A stretch of DNA of 64,000 bases from Ga0074139 sp964515195 (GCA_964515195.1 CAZETK010000002.1:40158-104157); one strand, 5' to 3'. Counted from the stretch's first letter, positions 1 to 8,700 are shown. Notes: generated from the letters alone by a model not told the origin. Numbers and translations: made by a program.

Positions 1-2
1 TT

Positions 3-533
3 GTTCTATTCTTGTCGCTTCTGGTTTTTTTTCTCTACACGACTTTTAAGGGTGACACCGAGCTAAATTGGCCACTTGTCATATATCCCAGTTTTTTTGT
101 ATTCGTAACCCCTTTGGTTGCGAATACAAAAGCGTTCAAACTGTATTGCGGTTTCTTCGGCTTCATTTCAGTTTTACTTTTGAGCTTTGTGTTTTTGAAT
201 CCCTCTAATAGTCTGCACCCACGCCTTCAAGAAGGTTCGCTTTACCGATTTCTTTATGAACAGACCCGTGAATATCGCCCTCTTTACACCAATACCTATC
301 AGGCGGCGTCTTACTTTTATTTTTTGTCACAGGAACCTTTTTATAAATTGCGTTTCGCCAGTCGGCCTGATGAGTTTGATTCTATGGCGGGTTCCCAGCC
401 GTCGATGGATGCTTTTTATTATATTAAGCAATCTTATCAATATATTCCGCCCTCACAGCTCGAGCTGTTCACATTTGAAAAAATCAAGGACTTGCAGTAT
501 GGTTTTGAACTCTACAAAGCCGTGAGGAAGTAA
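3..533 (+). CDS. C-terminal part of a GT39/ArnT-like membrane glycosyltransferase (5' truncated)
   Basis: The frame is open to the left edge of the window, so only the C-terminal part (about 176 residues) is visible. It begins with hydrophobic membrane segments separated by a short loop reading GDTELNWP. This resembles the conserved E-x-N-W-P loop of dolichyl-phosphate-mannose mannosyltransferase-like (PMT_2/ArnT) enzymes, which transfer sugars from polyprenyl carriers at the outer face of the inner membrane. A soluble tail of about 110 residues follows, rich in Tyr and Phe, as in the periplasmic domains of this family. The stop codon overlaps the start of the next gene (TAATG), so the two are probably co-translated. 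The family assignment rests on one motif plus topology; acceptor and donor cannot be told. Confidence 0.6.
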   Translation, partial: VLFLSLLVFFLYTTFKGDTELNWPLVIYPSFFVFVTPLVANTKAFKLYCGFFGFISVLLLSFVFLNPSNSLHPRLQEGSLYRFLYEQTREYRPLYTNTYQAASYFYFLSQEPFYKLRFASRPDEFDSMAGSQPSMDAFYYIKQSYQYIPPSQLELFTFEKIKDLQYGFELYKAVRK

Positions 534-1738
534 TGAAAGCCTTGATTATTCTTACATTTTTCCTGATTTCTTACTTCATTTATGGATTTTATCTTTCGCA
601 ATATGATGTGGGCGCTTTACGCCCCTCCATCTCTCTCGATAAAGAGTCCTTATTCTATGATTACAAGGGAATCATAAATGTCCATACTCAAAAAAGTGTT
701 GGATCTGGAATCATGCCCCAGATTAACGAGGATGCGAAAACAGCCGGTGCCGATTTCATAATGTACACCGATATCAATCCCCTCGACACACCTCCGCCCG
801 CCGATGCCTACGATGGGCGACTGCTCGTTTTGAATGCGGCAAAGTACAGTTATTTGGATTCTCGCTTGATGTATTATTCTCCCAGACAACGCTCATTAGG
901 TTACAGCCTGGGCGAAGCTCAAACGGCTCTTTCAGATCTTATTTCCCAAGACCCGGAAGATCGGTCTAATTCTCTTGTTATATTAGCGCATCCTTTTCTT
1001 AGAGGCTTTCAATGGTCAGGAGATTGGCCGGATGGCCTTGACGGCATTGAACTTTTGAATACCAAATCGATGAGTTATCGCGCTTGGAGTCAATCTAAGC
1101 TGTCCGTTTTTTGGACGATTCTTGTTTACCCTTTCAACCCGCAGCTCGCACTTTTCAGATTGTTCACCGAGCCCTCTGAAGAAATTTCTCTTCTGGATCA
1201 GCTCTCTCAAAGTAAAAGAATCTTTGCCTATGCTGGTTCAGAGGCTAGCGCTAGGGCGGTACCGTGGGCCGGTTACTTAATTCGCTTTCCCAGTTACTTG
1301 AAGACCTTCGAGCTTATGAGCCAACATCTTTTATTAGAGTCCGAACTGACTGGAAGCCTTCAACAAGATCGAACCAAGATTCTCGACGCTCTTAAATCTG
1401 GGCAGTTTTATCTATGCTTAGATCTATTAGGTGACCCTCGAGGTTTCTACAATTATATGTATAACCGAGACACTCGCTATATGATGGGTTCTGAAATTAA
1501 GTGGAAACCTGGCCTGTCTTTGAAAATCCATTTGCCTGACAAACCCAAAGTCTTTTTTGAAGTCGTCGTTTACAGAAACGGGACGCGCCACAAAACAGTC
1601 AATGCTTCCGATGTGGAGGTCCCCATTGAGGAACCTGGCATTTATCGGGTTCAAGTCAGAATCGCCCAGCGATTTCCATTACCTGATGCGATCAAGTGGA
1701 TTTCTTGGATTTACGGAAACCCTTATTTTGTTCGCTAA
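533..1738 (+). CDS. membrane-anchored PHP-fold protein with degenerate metal site
   Basis: This 401-residue protein starts with one N-terminal hydrophobic segment (about residues 3-22) that could be an uncleaved anchor or signal peptide. The rest recalls the PHP (polymerase and histidinol phosphatase) metallo-phosphoesterase fold: a VHTQKS segment in place of the usual HxHS, later ADFIMYTDIN in place of TDHN, and LAHPFLRG followed by DGIELLN, which is the common HP...DGIEvlN block. Several expected metal-binding His residues are replaced, so catalysis is doubtful. The start codon overlaps the stop of the upstream glycosyltransferase gene, suggesting a shared role at the envelope. The stop codon overlaps that of the convergent ferredoxin gene. 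Fold assignment is moderately secure; function is unknown. Confidence 0.6.
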   Translation: MKALIILTFFLISYFIYGFYLSQYDVGALRPSISLDKESLFYDYKGIINVHTQKSVGSGIMPQINEDAKTAGADFIMYTDINPLDTPPPADAYDGRLLVLNAAKYSYLDSRLMYYSPRQRSLGYSLGEAQTALSDLISQDPEDRSNSLVILAHPFLRGFQWSGDWPDGLDGIELLNTKSMSYRAWSQSKLSVFWTILVYPFNPQLALFRLFTEPSEEISLLDQLSQSKRIFAYAGSEASARAVPWAGYLIRFPSYLKTFELMSQHLLLESELTGSLQQDRTKILDALKSGQFYLCLDLLGDPRGFYNYMYNRDTRYMMGSEIKWKPGLSLKIHLPDKPKVFFEVVVYRNGTRHKTVNASDVEVPIEEPGIYRVQVRIAQRFPLPDAIKWISWIYGNPYFVR

Positions 1739-2064
1739 GATTGTATTCTGATTTTGATGTTCCCCTTAAGATAGCTTTGGCAGGCCAATCTTTCATTTTC
1801 TGCAAACCCACGATCTTCCCGCATTTCGCTCTCGACTTCTTCGATTTCACTTAAATTTTCTTGGCCCTGCAAAATCTCATATTGGCAGGTGCCGCAGGTC
1901 CCATTTCCGCCGCAGCTATGATCGATATTCACGTTGTTATCTAAAAGATTCTCAAGCAAAGAGCGGTTTTCAAGGGCTAAGATGCCGCGAGTCACAGGAT
2001 TTTCCTGATCTGGGCCGAATACAATGCGAACTTGGTGTTTCTTTGTTGAATCCATCCATCTCAT
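1735..2064 (-). CDS. [2Fe-2S] ferredoxin, plant/adrenodoxin fold
   Basis: This 109-residue protein carries the cluster-binding motif C-GGNG-T-C-G-T-C (Cx5CxxC) near residue 50, a fourth Cys in ERLACQ near residue 94, and the usual beta-grasp pattern around them. Such ferredoxins carry one electron between a reductase and a partner enzyme in the cytoplasm; the partner is not visible here. It is not part of an isc operon in this window. The start is ATG at 2064; a second in-frame ATG lies at 2055. The gene is divergent from the exonuclease gene at 2082, and the two start codons are only about 17 bases apart, so each promoter must lie inside the other coding region. The stop overlaps the stop of the convergent PHP-like gene. 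Confidence 0.88.
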   Translation of the reverse strand: MRWMDSTKKHQVRIVFGPDQENPVTRGILALENRSLLENLLDNNVNIDHSCGGNGTCGTCQYEILQGQENLSEIEEVESEMREDRGFAENERLACQSYLKGNIKIRIQS

Positions 2065-2081
2065 TTTGTATCAACAAATTT

Positions 2082-2699
2082 ATGCGATTCATAGCTTTTG
2101 ACTTAGAAACTACAGGTACTGTTCCCGGCGCTGACGCCATAGCTGAAATCGGAGCCATCCGATTTATCAACGGCACCGTCGACTCCATGTTTTGCACGCT
2201 TGTAAATCCAGGGCGCCCAATGCCTCCAGGTGCTACGGCTGTTAATGGAATTACCGATGAAATGCTACGAGACAAGCCTCGTATTGAAGAGGTGCTGCCC
2301 GCTTTTGCTGAGTTTTGCGCCGATGATATTCTTGTCGCACACAATGCGCCTTTCGATGCCCAGTTTCTAATTTCTGATATTAAAAAATACGAAACAACGG
2401 CTCCCCGAGGGGTTGTGTTAGACACGCTTCCCATTGCGAGAAAAGTTCTTCCAGGCCTTCCGAACTATAAATTAGGAACTTTGATCCAACATCTTAAAAT
2501 TTCCACTCAAGATGGCTTTCATCGTGCTGAAGCGGATGCCAATTATTTAGGTCAGCTTTTTGAAATTCTTGTTAAAAGAATTTCTGTAGGTGGGCTGCCG
2601 CCACAATTAGAAAACTTAATTGCTCTGACTGGCAAACCTGAATTGCGATTTCCCCAAATTGTCCGCCAGCCAAAACAGCTTGATCTTCTTGGTTTGTAA
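2082..2699 (+). CDS. DnaQ-like DEDDh 3'-5' exonuclease
   Basis: The protein (205 residues from this ATG) has the three exonuclease motifs of the DnaQ/epsilon superfamily: FDLETTG at the N-terminus (Exo I, Asp and Glu), VAHNAPFDAQF in the middle (Exo II) and HRAEADA near residue 150 (Exo III with the His of the DEDDh class). It therefore should remove nucleotides from 3' ends, either in proofreading or in repair or RNA trimming. It lacks the long C-terminal extension of some fused DnaQ-helicase proteins. The ATG at 2082 is preferred because exonuclease motif I begins three residues after it; a TTG at 2043 would add 13 residues with no family similarity. Whether it is the replicative epsilon subunit cannot be decided from this window. 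Confidence 0.85.
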   Translation: MRFIAFDLETTGTVPGADAIAEIGAIRFINGTVDSMFCTLVNPGRPMPPGATAVNGITDEMLRDKPRIEEVLPAFAEFCADDILVAHNAPFDAQFLISDIKKYETTAPRGVVLDTLPIARKVLPGLPNYKLGTLIQHLKISTQDGFHRAEADANYLGQLFEILVKRISVGGLPPQLENLIALTGKPELRFPQIVRQPKQLDLLGL

Positions 2700-2753
2700 G
2701 AGGCTTTCAAACATCAGATGAGCTTTGATACTTAATTCCGCTTATCGTACAAA

Positions 2754-4379
2754 CTATTTTGATCTTAAAGCTCGATGGGCAAGGGGCCAACGACGGCCTC
2801 GTCCAAATGCATGGCTACTGGTTTTTAATATGGGGGCCGCCTGCCAACGCTTAAATTCCGTATTCACTATTCTTTGAACCAGCCATTTCTCGATATCGTT
2901 TTTTGGCCTTCGCCCCTTTTGCACGATATTCACTACTGCTTGATCCAAAACTTCGTACGGTGGCAGACTGTCTTGGTCTTTTTGATTAGGCCTGAGCTCG
3001 GCAGATGGCGGACGTGTTATAATCGATTTAGGAATGAGCTCATTTCCCGTATTGTAGTATTCAGCTAGTTGATAAACTTGTTTTTTGATCAAATCCCCAA
3101 GAGGCGCAAGTCCCCCACACATATCACCATACAAAGTACAGTAACCTGTTGCATATTCAGATTTGTTTCCCGTGGTTAAAAGTAAGCTATTCGTTATGTT
3201 TGAGTAGGCCATTAAAAACAAGCCCCGCAAACGGGCTTGAAGATTTTCATGAACAATTCCAAATTCCTTTACGCCTAAACTTTCACTTAAAGCTTTTTCA
3301 GCCAGACTGTAAGTGGGATTTATATCAATCTGTTTCAATTCGATAGCCAAATTTTTTGCCAGCTCTTGAGCCAGCTTATAACTAATATCAAGGCTGTGAG
3401 GTCCCGGCATGGCAAAGGCCACTACATTGGCTGGCCCAAGAGCATCTACCGCCAAAGCGGCGACGACGGCCGAGTCAATTCCACCGCTTAAACCGAAATG
3501 AATTTTTCTTAATCCGGTCTTATGACAATAATCACGGATACCAGTCACCAAGGCTTGTCGAAGCTCTTCCATTCCTGACACCTTGGGAGCCCTGGCCCAA
3601 GACTCATGGGTTTCAATATCAAAAACATTCAGGTCTTCAGTAAATCTGTGGCAGGTTAGAAGTATTTTCCCTGTCTTAGCCATGACGAAGCTGCCTCCGT
3701 CATAAATAATTTCGTCTTGAGCTCCGACCATGTTTGTATAAAGCAACGGCGCATTGAAGTATTGAGCCGTCTTCTTGACTGTTTTATGCCTCAAACCTTC
3801 TTTACCTACAAACCACGGGCTGGCGCTCATATTAATGACAAGATCAACTTGTTTTTTTGGAACGAGCGCCAAAGGGTTTGATTTGTAGGAACTTCGTCCA
3901 TTTTTGTCGGGCCATGACCAAACATCTTCACAAATCGTAAGAAAAAACTTTTTTCCTTGAAAGGTGAAATAGTTGTTCTTCATTTCACCACTCTCAATAA
4001 AACGTCCCTCATCAAATACATCGCCAGTCGGAAGAATTTGCTTATTAAATACTTTTGCTTTTCGCCCTCTCTCCAATAAAACGGCAGAATTAAAGTAGGG
4101 CCGTCCTTTTTTGTATTTATTTCGAGTCAGCGTCCCTAGCAAGACGGCCATTCCCTTCGGAAGGCGCTTGTGGATTTCTTTCTGAGACTTTTCTAATTCA
4201 TCTGCGACTTCACTTCGCTCTAGTAAGTCGAATGGGTGATAACCCAAAAGGGCCATTTCGGGAAAAACGACAATTTGCGCTTTCTTCTGGCGAGATTTTT
4301 CTATAAATTCTAAAATTTTTTTTTGATTAGTTTGAACGTCACCGAGAGTTGAATTGATTTGGGCAATCGCTATTCTCAT
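2754..4379 (-). CDS. nadE: glutamine-dependent NAD+ synthetase
   Basis: This is a 541-residue two-domain enzyme of the usual length for bacterial glutamine-hydrolysing NadE. The N-terminal nitrilase-type amidase domain has the expected catalytic triad Glu41 (VFPEMALLG), Lys113 (KVFNKQ) and Cys150 (LTICEDVW). The C-terminal ATP-pyrophosphatase domain has the P-loop SGGIDS at 298-303. It converts deamido-NAD plus glutamine and ATP to NAD+, the last step of NAD synthesis. NadD, which makes its substrate, is encoded in the same window as the unusual fusion at 10613-11638. The gene follows the DUF2203 gene by only 9 bases and is probably cotranscribed with it. It is convergent with the exonuclease gene. 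Confidence 0.95.
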   Translation of the reverse strand: MRIAIAQINSTLGDVQTNQKKILEFIEKSRQKKAQIVVFPEMALLGYHPFDLLERSEVADELEKSQKEIHKRLPKGMAVLLGTLTRNKYKKGRPYFNSAVLLERGRKAKVFNKQILPTGDVFDEGRFIESGEMKNNYFTFQGKKFFLTICEDVWSWPDKNGRSSYKSNPLALVPKKQVDLVINMSASPWFVGKEGLRHKTVKKTAQYFNAPLLYTNMVGAQDEIIYDGGSFVMAKTGKILLTCHRFTEDLNVFDIETHESWARAPKVSGMEELRQALVTGIRDYCHKTGLRKIHFGLSGGIDSAVVAALAVDALGPANVVAFAMPGPHSLDISYKLAQELAKNLAIELKQIDINPTYSLAEKALSESLGVKEFGIVHENLQARLRGLFLMAYSNITNSLLLTTGNKSEYATGYCTLYGDMCGGLAPLGDLIKKQVYQLAEYYNTGNELIPKSIITRPPSAELRPNQKDQDSLPPYEVLDQAVVNIVQKGRRPKNDIEKWLVQRIVNTEFKRWQAAPILKTSSHAFGRGRRWPLAHRALRSK

Positions 4380-4388
4380 GCTTACTTC

Positions 4389-4790
4389 TTATGCTTGCTT
4401 ATCAGCGGTGAAACCGATCTCTTTTCGACATGTAAAGCCCTCTTGATAACCATGCGTAAATTTTATTTCTTTTTCGGGGAATTTCCAACAAAAGTATCCG
4501 GCCCCATTATCAAAATCAACAAGCCAGTAACCTTTAGGGTGGCCCCCAAGCCTCTGAACCTTGCTTTGCCAACCATCAATAATCCGCTGGACTTCATTTT
4601 CCATATCGTCCAGCCGACTCTGTGGAATATTCTTAAGGGCCTCCATTTGTCCCATTAAGTTTTTAACCTGGGCATGGACTTTCTCGGTCAATTTATAAAT
4701 TAGAGGAAGCACTTGTTGAGCTTCCTCATGAGAGAACTTTCGCGTCGTTCCGATTTCCACGATTCTTTCCACAAGCTGGTTGTGTGCCAC
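4389..4790 (-). CDS. DUF2203 family protein
   Basis: This 133-residue protein matches the pattern of DUF2203 proteins: an N-terminal stretch with F-x-x-E-E-A-x-x-x-L-P (FSHEEAQQVLPLI), a helical coiled-coil-like middle (about residues 30-75), and a C-terminal block in which YWLVDF, GYFCWKF and a final EGFTCRKEI correspond to the family's G-L-V-D-F, LCW and DEGFAGR-P elements. The function of the family is not known to me. The start is the GTG at 4790, because the ATG two codons upstream is followed directly by a stop; no good ribosome binding site precedes it, so an internal GTG at 4772 or 4760 is possible. It sits directly upstream of nadE on the same strand. Confidence 0.7.
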   Translation of the reverse strand: MAHNQLVERIVEIGTTRKFSHEEAQQVLPLIYKLTEKVHAQVKNLMGQMEALKNIPQSRLDDMENEVQRIIDGWQSKVQRLGGHPKGYWLVDFDNGAGYFCWKFPEKEIKFTHGYQEGFTCRKEIGFTADKQA

Positions 4791-4877
4791 CTACATTAAA
4801 GTTTCAAGAAAAATAACAGAAGACATGAAAATTAAGAAAGTCTTGGAAAAATTTTTGGACGCAGCGAATCCGATCAC

Positions 4878-5780
4878 TCACTCCCAATTTTTGGAAATCT
4901 GAAGCGCTTGACCCCCTAGCAGAATGAACAAAAATGCAATAATAAAAACTATAATCAAAATTCGAAGATAAAATCCGAATCCACCTCCAATATCATCATT
5001 TAATTCGGGCGCTTTTGCGGGAGGAGGTTTGACAACAATTTTCTTTTTGGCGGAACCTGTAAAGCTTTCATCGCCTGACACCGGGCGAGTTGAAACCTTT
5101 TGCTTCTCTCGTTCCAGTTTTTTGCGTTCAAATTCCATCAAGCCATCGATAGCTATCTTACGAGTACGTTGTCGCCGATTGCCGCCATAGGCATTGCTAG
5201 AACTCATGTTCATATACCCATTACCAGCATTGAATTCATCAACAGGTATATTGGTCACATTGCTGGCCACTTCCGGTTGTGCATTGCCTTTTGATCTCAT
5301 TGCGTTTCGAAGTAATGTCGATTTCCGATTTCGAGGCGGGGCCCCTGAAACAGCGCTCGATCTTGCTTCACTCCCACTCTCACTGCCGCTTCTGTCAGCA
5401 TTTCCGGTATTGTTTTCACGATTGTCATCCTCTCCCTTGCCTTTGGCGGGTGGAATCGGGTTGCCTTGATCATCAAGTAGCACAAGGGTCGGAAAAACCT
5501 CGCCGCATATCGTTTGCTCTTCTTCACTGTGAAGAAGGGGCAATTCACCAGTCTCAAGTAAGCACTGAACATAAACACGATTAAACCGATCCACAAACTC
5601 ACTGAGGGGTTTAAAAACCGTTGTAACCAGTGAGTACATCAGAATCACCACGACACAAACAATGAGCAAATATTCAATAACAGCCTGTCCCTTTGAATCC
5701 CGGGGGAAACTAGACCAATAGGCCCTTCCAAATCCCTGATTCTTTTGAGATTTTATTAAGGGACGGTGAAAACATTTCAT
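4878..5780 (-). CDS. oversized Flp-type pilin-like protein with two membrane segments
   Basis: Near residues 31-37 the sequence GQAVIEY fits the Flp/TadE prepilin cleavage motif (Gly, four residues, then Glu-Tyr), followed directly by a hydrophobic helix (about residues 36-56). Typical Flp pilins are 50-80 residues; this one is 300. After the pilin-like helix it has a Cys-containing region, then a long low-complexity stretch rich in Ser, Asn, Gly and Arg, a charged helix, a Lys/Pro segment, and a second membrane helix near the C-terminus (about 272-292). The ATG at 5780 is preferred over the one at 5786 because an AGGA lies five bases upstream of it. The gene is divergent from the TPR gene at 5802, with about 21 bases between start codons. 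No tad secretion genes lie nearby. Confidence 0.6.
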   Translation of the reverse strand: MKCFHRPLIKSQKNQGFGRAYWSSFPRDSKGQAVIEYLLIVCVVVILMYSLVTTVFKPLSEFVDRFNRVYVQCLLETGELPLLHSEEEQTICGEVFPTLVLLDDQGNPIPPAKGKGEDDNRENNTGNADRSGSESGSEARSSAVSGAPPRNRKSTLLRNAMRSKGNAQPEVASNVTNIPVDEFNAGNGYMNMSSSNAYGGNRRQRTRKIAIDGLMEFERKKLEREKQKVSTRPVSGDESFTGSAKKKIVVKPPPAKAPELNDDIGGGFGFYLRILIIVFIIAFLFILLGGQALQISKNWE

Positions 5781-5801
5781 TCCCATCCTATCGGAAATTA
5801 T

Positions 5802-6842
5802 ATGGCTAAAAATAAGATATTACCGCTCGTTGTCTCATTCTGGATCATGATAGCTGTCAGTTGGGGACAGAGCCGTGGCCGAAACCCAGCCTCTGAGCTT
5901 TTAAGCCAAGCCCAAAAAGTCCAGAAGGAAAGCGGAGATAAGGCCGCCTTAGACCTGCTTTGGAAAAATTCTGAAAAACTGCAACGTCCAGAATATCTTT
6001 TTATGGCGCTAATTCTCACGAAGCAGCGCAACTTCAAGGATGTTTTAAAGGTGAGCGAATTGGCTCTAGCTAAAAACTCTCAAGACGTCGAATTCCTAAC
6101 TTTTCAAGGGAAGGCCTACTTAGAAACTCAAAAAGATAATAAGAAACTCGAAAAGGCCCAGGAGTCCCTGCGAGCAGCCATTGAAATCAACCCGAAATTT
6201 GAGCCCGCTTATTTGATCTTAGACGACTATTATGAGCGCCAGGACAAATTGTATTTAGCCCAAAAAAAGCCTCAGCGTTTTCTCCAAACCCGTCGACTTT
6301 TATATGAAGATCTGATTGAGCATCTAGGTACAAAACATCTGTACCTGGCTAAACTCTGCGAAATTAATACCCTCGATGGTGTCAACGGCCAGGCGACGAC
6401 TTACTGCAAGCGAGCCCTAGAGCTTAAGAAAGACGATATTCCAAGTCAGTTGCATCTGGCACAGGTATATATCCAAACTGGAGAAAAAGAAGAGGCCTTG
6501 AAAATTTTAACTCTGGTGACCAGTGGAAAAAGTCCATCTGCCCAGGCCTATGAGGCGCATGGTCAATTCTTGGAGGCTGAAAAGAATTTCTCGGACGCAT
6601 ATATTCAGTACAAAGCCTGCATCAGCCGCTTTCAAAATGCAGATGACTGTCGGCGTGGCCTAGCGACTTCCGCGGTGTCGCTTAAAAAATGGGATGAAGC
6701 CTATGCGTCTTTTCAGACTCTTTGCCGCAAGAGCCGAAAGTGGTCGACATCTGTTCGTAAAGCCTCGATGACAGCTCGCGATCTGGGCGCCCGCGATTGG
6801 GAACAAAAGTTTCTCGAACTTTCCCTAAACTGCAATATCTAA
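5802..6842 (+). CDS. exported TPR-repeat protein
   Basis: The 346-residue product starts with a signal peptide (Lys-containing n-region, hydrophobic stretch to about residue 22, then WGQS). The mature part is almost wholly helical and contains several tetratricopeptide-like repeats, for example around EFLTFQGKAYLE, ESLRAAIEINPKFEPAYLIL and PSQLHLAQVYIQTGEKEEALKIL. TPR domains are protein-interaction scaffolds; in this position the protein would act in the periplasm. The ATG at 5802 is preferred over an upstream in-frame GTG at 5766, which would put 12 polar residues ahead of the signal peptide. It is divergent from the pilin-like gene, so the two may form an envelope-assembly pair, but that is inference. 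Its stop is two bases from that of the convergent gene at 6845. Confidence 0.7.
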   Translation: MAKNKILPLVVSFWIMIAVSWGQSRGRNPASELLSQAQKVQKESGDKAALDLLWKNSEKLQRPEYLFMALILTKQRNFKDVLKVSELALAKNSQDVEFLTFQGKAYLETQKDNKKLEKAQESLRAAIEINPKFEPAYLILDDYYERQDKLYLAQKKPQRFLQTRRLLYEDLIEHLGTKHLYLAKLCEINTLDGVNGQATTYCKRALELKKDDIPSQLHLAQVYIQTGEKEEALKILTLVTSGKSPSAQAYEAHGQFLEAEKNFSDAYIQYKACISRFQNADDCRRGLATSAVSLKKWDEAYASFQTLCRKSRKWSTSVRKASMTARDLGARDWEQKFLELSLNCNI

Positions 6843-6844
6843 AA

Positions 6845-7318
6845 TTATTTAAAACCCAAAAAATCTTTAAGCGCTGAGCTTTGGGAACTGATCACAGTAT
6901 GCTTAAAGTTACCGATAATCGGCTCAATCTTGAGACCTTTATTAAAAGTTACAAGTGCATAATTCTTCTTTGGGTTAGACTTAAAGCTTCTGATTTCAAA
7001 AACTTTCGCGCCAAGATCTTCCAGACTTTGAGATATTTTTAAAATCTCTCCGAAGCTTTCATTTTCAATCACCATAAGTTCATCTAAAAGAGTCGCATCG
7101 CTCAGACTAAGATACGCCTTTATCAAAGTATCACTTAACTGAAACGAACGCCCCTTTATGTGAGCTGGAATAGATTTTTCAGCATTTATTTTGAAGATCA
7201 GCCTAACACCTTGAGCATGGGGTGAAAACTCCAAGGGCGAATGCCCCAGTTCTGTTAACTCATGCAGGTTTCTGTAAGCCTCAACGATGCTTTCAGTCTC
7301 AATAATAAGTAGCTGCAT
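6845..7318 (-). CDS. unknown protein made of two tandem repeats, coupled to rimO
   Basis: I do not recognise this 157-residue protein. It seems to consist of two copies of one domain of about 75 residues: residues 2-43 (LLIIETESIVEAYRNLHEL and what follows) align by eye with residues 82-127 (LMVIENESFGEILKISQSL and what follows). In both copies a beta strand with IE-x-ES is followed by an amphipathic helix, an LG, and a second strand ending in a basic residue; the ends of both copies also contain a similar K-x-I-x-G segment. There is no signal peptide or membrane helix. Its start overlaps the stop of rimO by one base, so translation is probably coupled to rimO. The context suggests a cytoplasmic, possibly ribosome-related role, which is inference only. 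Confidence 0.6.
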   Translation of the reverse strand: MQLLIIETESIVEAYRNLHELTELGHSPLEFSPHAQGVRLIFKINAEKSIPAHIKGRSFQLSDTLIKAYLSLSDATLLDELMVIENESFGEILKISQSLEDLGAKVFEIRSFKSNPKKNYALVTFNKGLKIEPIIGNFKHTVISSQSSALKDFLGFK

Positions 7319-8700
7319 TAAGGCTCCGTAACAATCTCGCCAATCAGGTCATATTCCATACTGTCAGTGATTTTCACTTTCACAATCTGTCCTACTTCGG
7401 CTTGACCGTCATTGATTAGCACAACGCCATCAATATCCGGGGCTTGTTGCATACTCCGGCCCTGGAGCAGCAACTCGGTCTCTTCACTGTAGCCTTCGAC
7501 AATTACGTCTAGGGTTTGTCCAATCATGCGCCTATGCATCTCGCGAGAAATGTTTTGTTGAACTTCCATAACAGCCTCATAGCGCATCTGCTTTGTGGCT
7601 TCGTCAATTTGGTTAGGCATTTTTCCGGCTGGCGTGTTCTCTTCAGGAGAATATTTGAAACAGCCGACACGATCAAATTGCTGATCAACCATAAAATCCA
7701 GGACTTCTTCAAACTGCTCTTGAGTTTCACCTGGAAATCCCACGATAAACTGTGTGCGAATGACAGCGTCCGGAATTTCTCGACGGATCAAGCTTAAGGC
7801 GGCTTCAATTTCTTTTCGAGTCATCCTGCGGTTCATGTTTTTTAAAACGTCGTCATTAATGTGCTGAAGAGGCATGTCAAAATAGCGACAGAACTTTTTA
7901 TTGTTCTTAATTAAATCAATTAGTTCTTCGGTAATCCCGTCCGGATAAAGATAAAGTAAGCGAATCCACTCAATGCCTTCAACATTTGCAAGCTCTCGCA
8001 GCAGCGCCACCGGTGATTCGGGGGCCTCGGCATTTTGTCGACGCAAATCCCAACCGTAATCTGTGAAGTCATGACTAATTATAATGAGCTCCTTGACGCC
8101 GCCAGCTGCCAAAAGCGTGGCTTCATTCACTATGTTAGGAAGCGTACGAGACTGAAGGTTTCCTCTAATCGCGGGAATGGCGCAAAACGCACATCGCTTC
8201 AAGCAGCCTTCTGAAATTTTCAAATAAGCCCGGTGACGTGGCTGCGTGTTCACACGAGGAGTTTGATTTTCTTGCAAGTACGTGGGTAGGTTAAAGTATG
8301 TCTTACGGCTGTCTCCCGTGTATGACTTATGAAGAATTTTATCTATGTTCTGAAACTCACCTGAGCCTACAAATAGATCGGCTTCTGGCAAACCTTCAAC
8401 AAGCTCTTCTTTGTATCGTTGCGTAAGGCACCCCGCTACCACAAGTTTCTTGAGTTTGCCGTCCTTTTTCAGGCCCGCCATTTTCAGAATAGTTTGGATG
8501 GACTCGGTTTTAGAGTCTTCAATGAACCCACACGTGTTCACAATAACGGTATCGGCGTCCGCCTCATCAGATGTAACAGTGTATCCGTCCTTCATGAGGG
8601 TTCCCACCATGATTTCTGTATCAACTAAGTTCTTTGGACATCCCAAGCTGATAAAGTGGACTTTTTTGGAGCTATCTTTTTTTACGTCATTTGAGTTCAT
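7318..8700 (-). CDS. rimO: ribosomal protein S12 methylthiotransferase RimO
   Basis: The 460-residue protein has the three-part layout of methylthiotransferases. An N-terminal UPF0004 domain carries Cys21 (SLGCPKN), Cys57 (NTCGF) and Cys91 (AGCLTQR) for the auxiliary [4Fe-4S] cluster. A radical-SAM domain carries Cys166, Cys170 and Cys173 (GCLKRCAFC). A C-terminal TRAM domain of about 65 residues ends the protein. The signature LGCPKNLVD and IPAIRGNLQSR point to RimO rather than MiaB; it adds a methylthio group to a conserved Asp of ribosomal protein S12. The start codon overlaps the stop of the LolA-like gene (ATGA) and the stop overlaps the next gene, so the three are likely translated together. 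Confidence 0.95.
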   Translation of the reverse strand: MNSNDVKKDSSKKVHFISLGCPKNLVDTEIMVGTLMKDGYTVTSDEADADTVIVNTCGFIEDSKTESIQTILKMAGLKKDGKLKKLVVAGCLTQRYKEELVEGLPEADLFVGSGEFQNIDKILHKSYTGDSRKTYFNLPTYLQENQTPRVNTQPRHRAYLKISEGCLKRCAFCAIPAIRGNLQSRTLPNIVNEATLLAAGGVKELIIISHDFTDYGWDLRRQNAEAPESPVALLRELANVEGIEWIRLLYLYPDGITEELIDLIKNNKKFCRYFDMPLQHINDDVLKNMNRRMTRKEIEAALSLIRREIPDAVIRTQFIVGFPGETQEQFEEVLDFMVDQQFDRVGCFKYSPEENTPAGKMPNQIDEATKQMRYEAVMEVQQNISREMHRRMIGQTLDVIVEGYSEETELLLQGRSMQQAPDIDGVVLINDGQAEVGQIVKVKITDSMEYDLIGEIVTEP

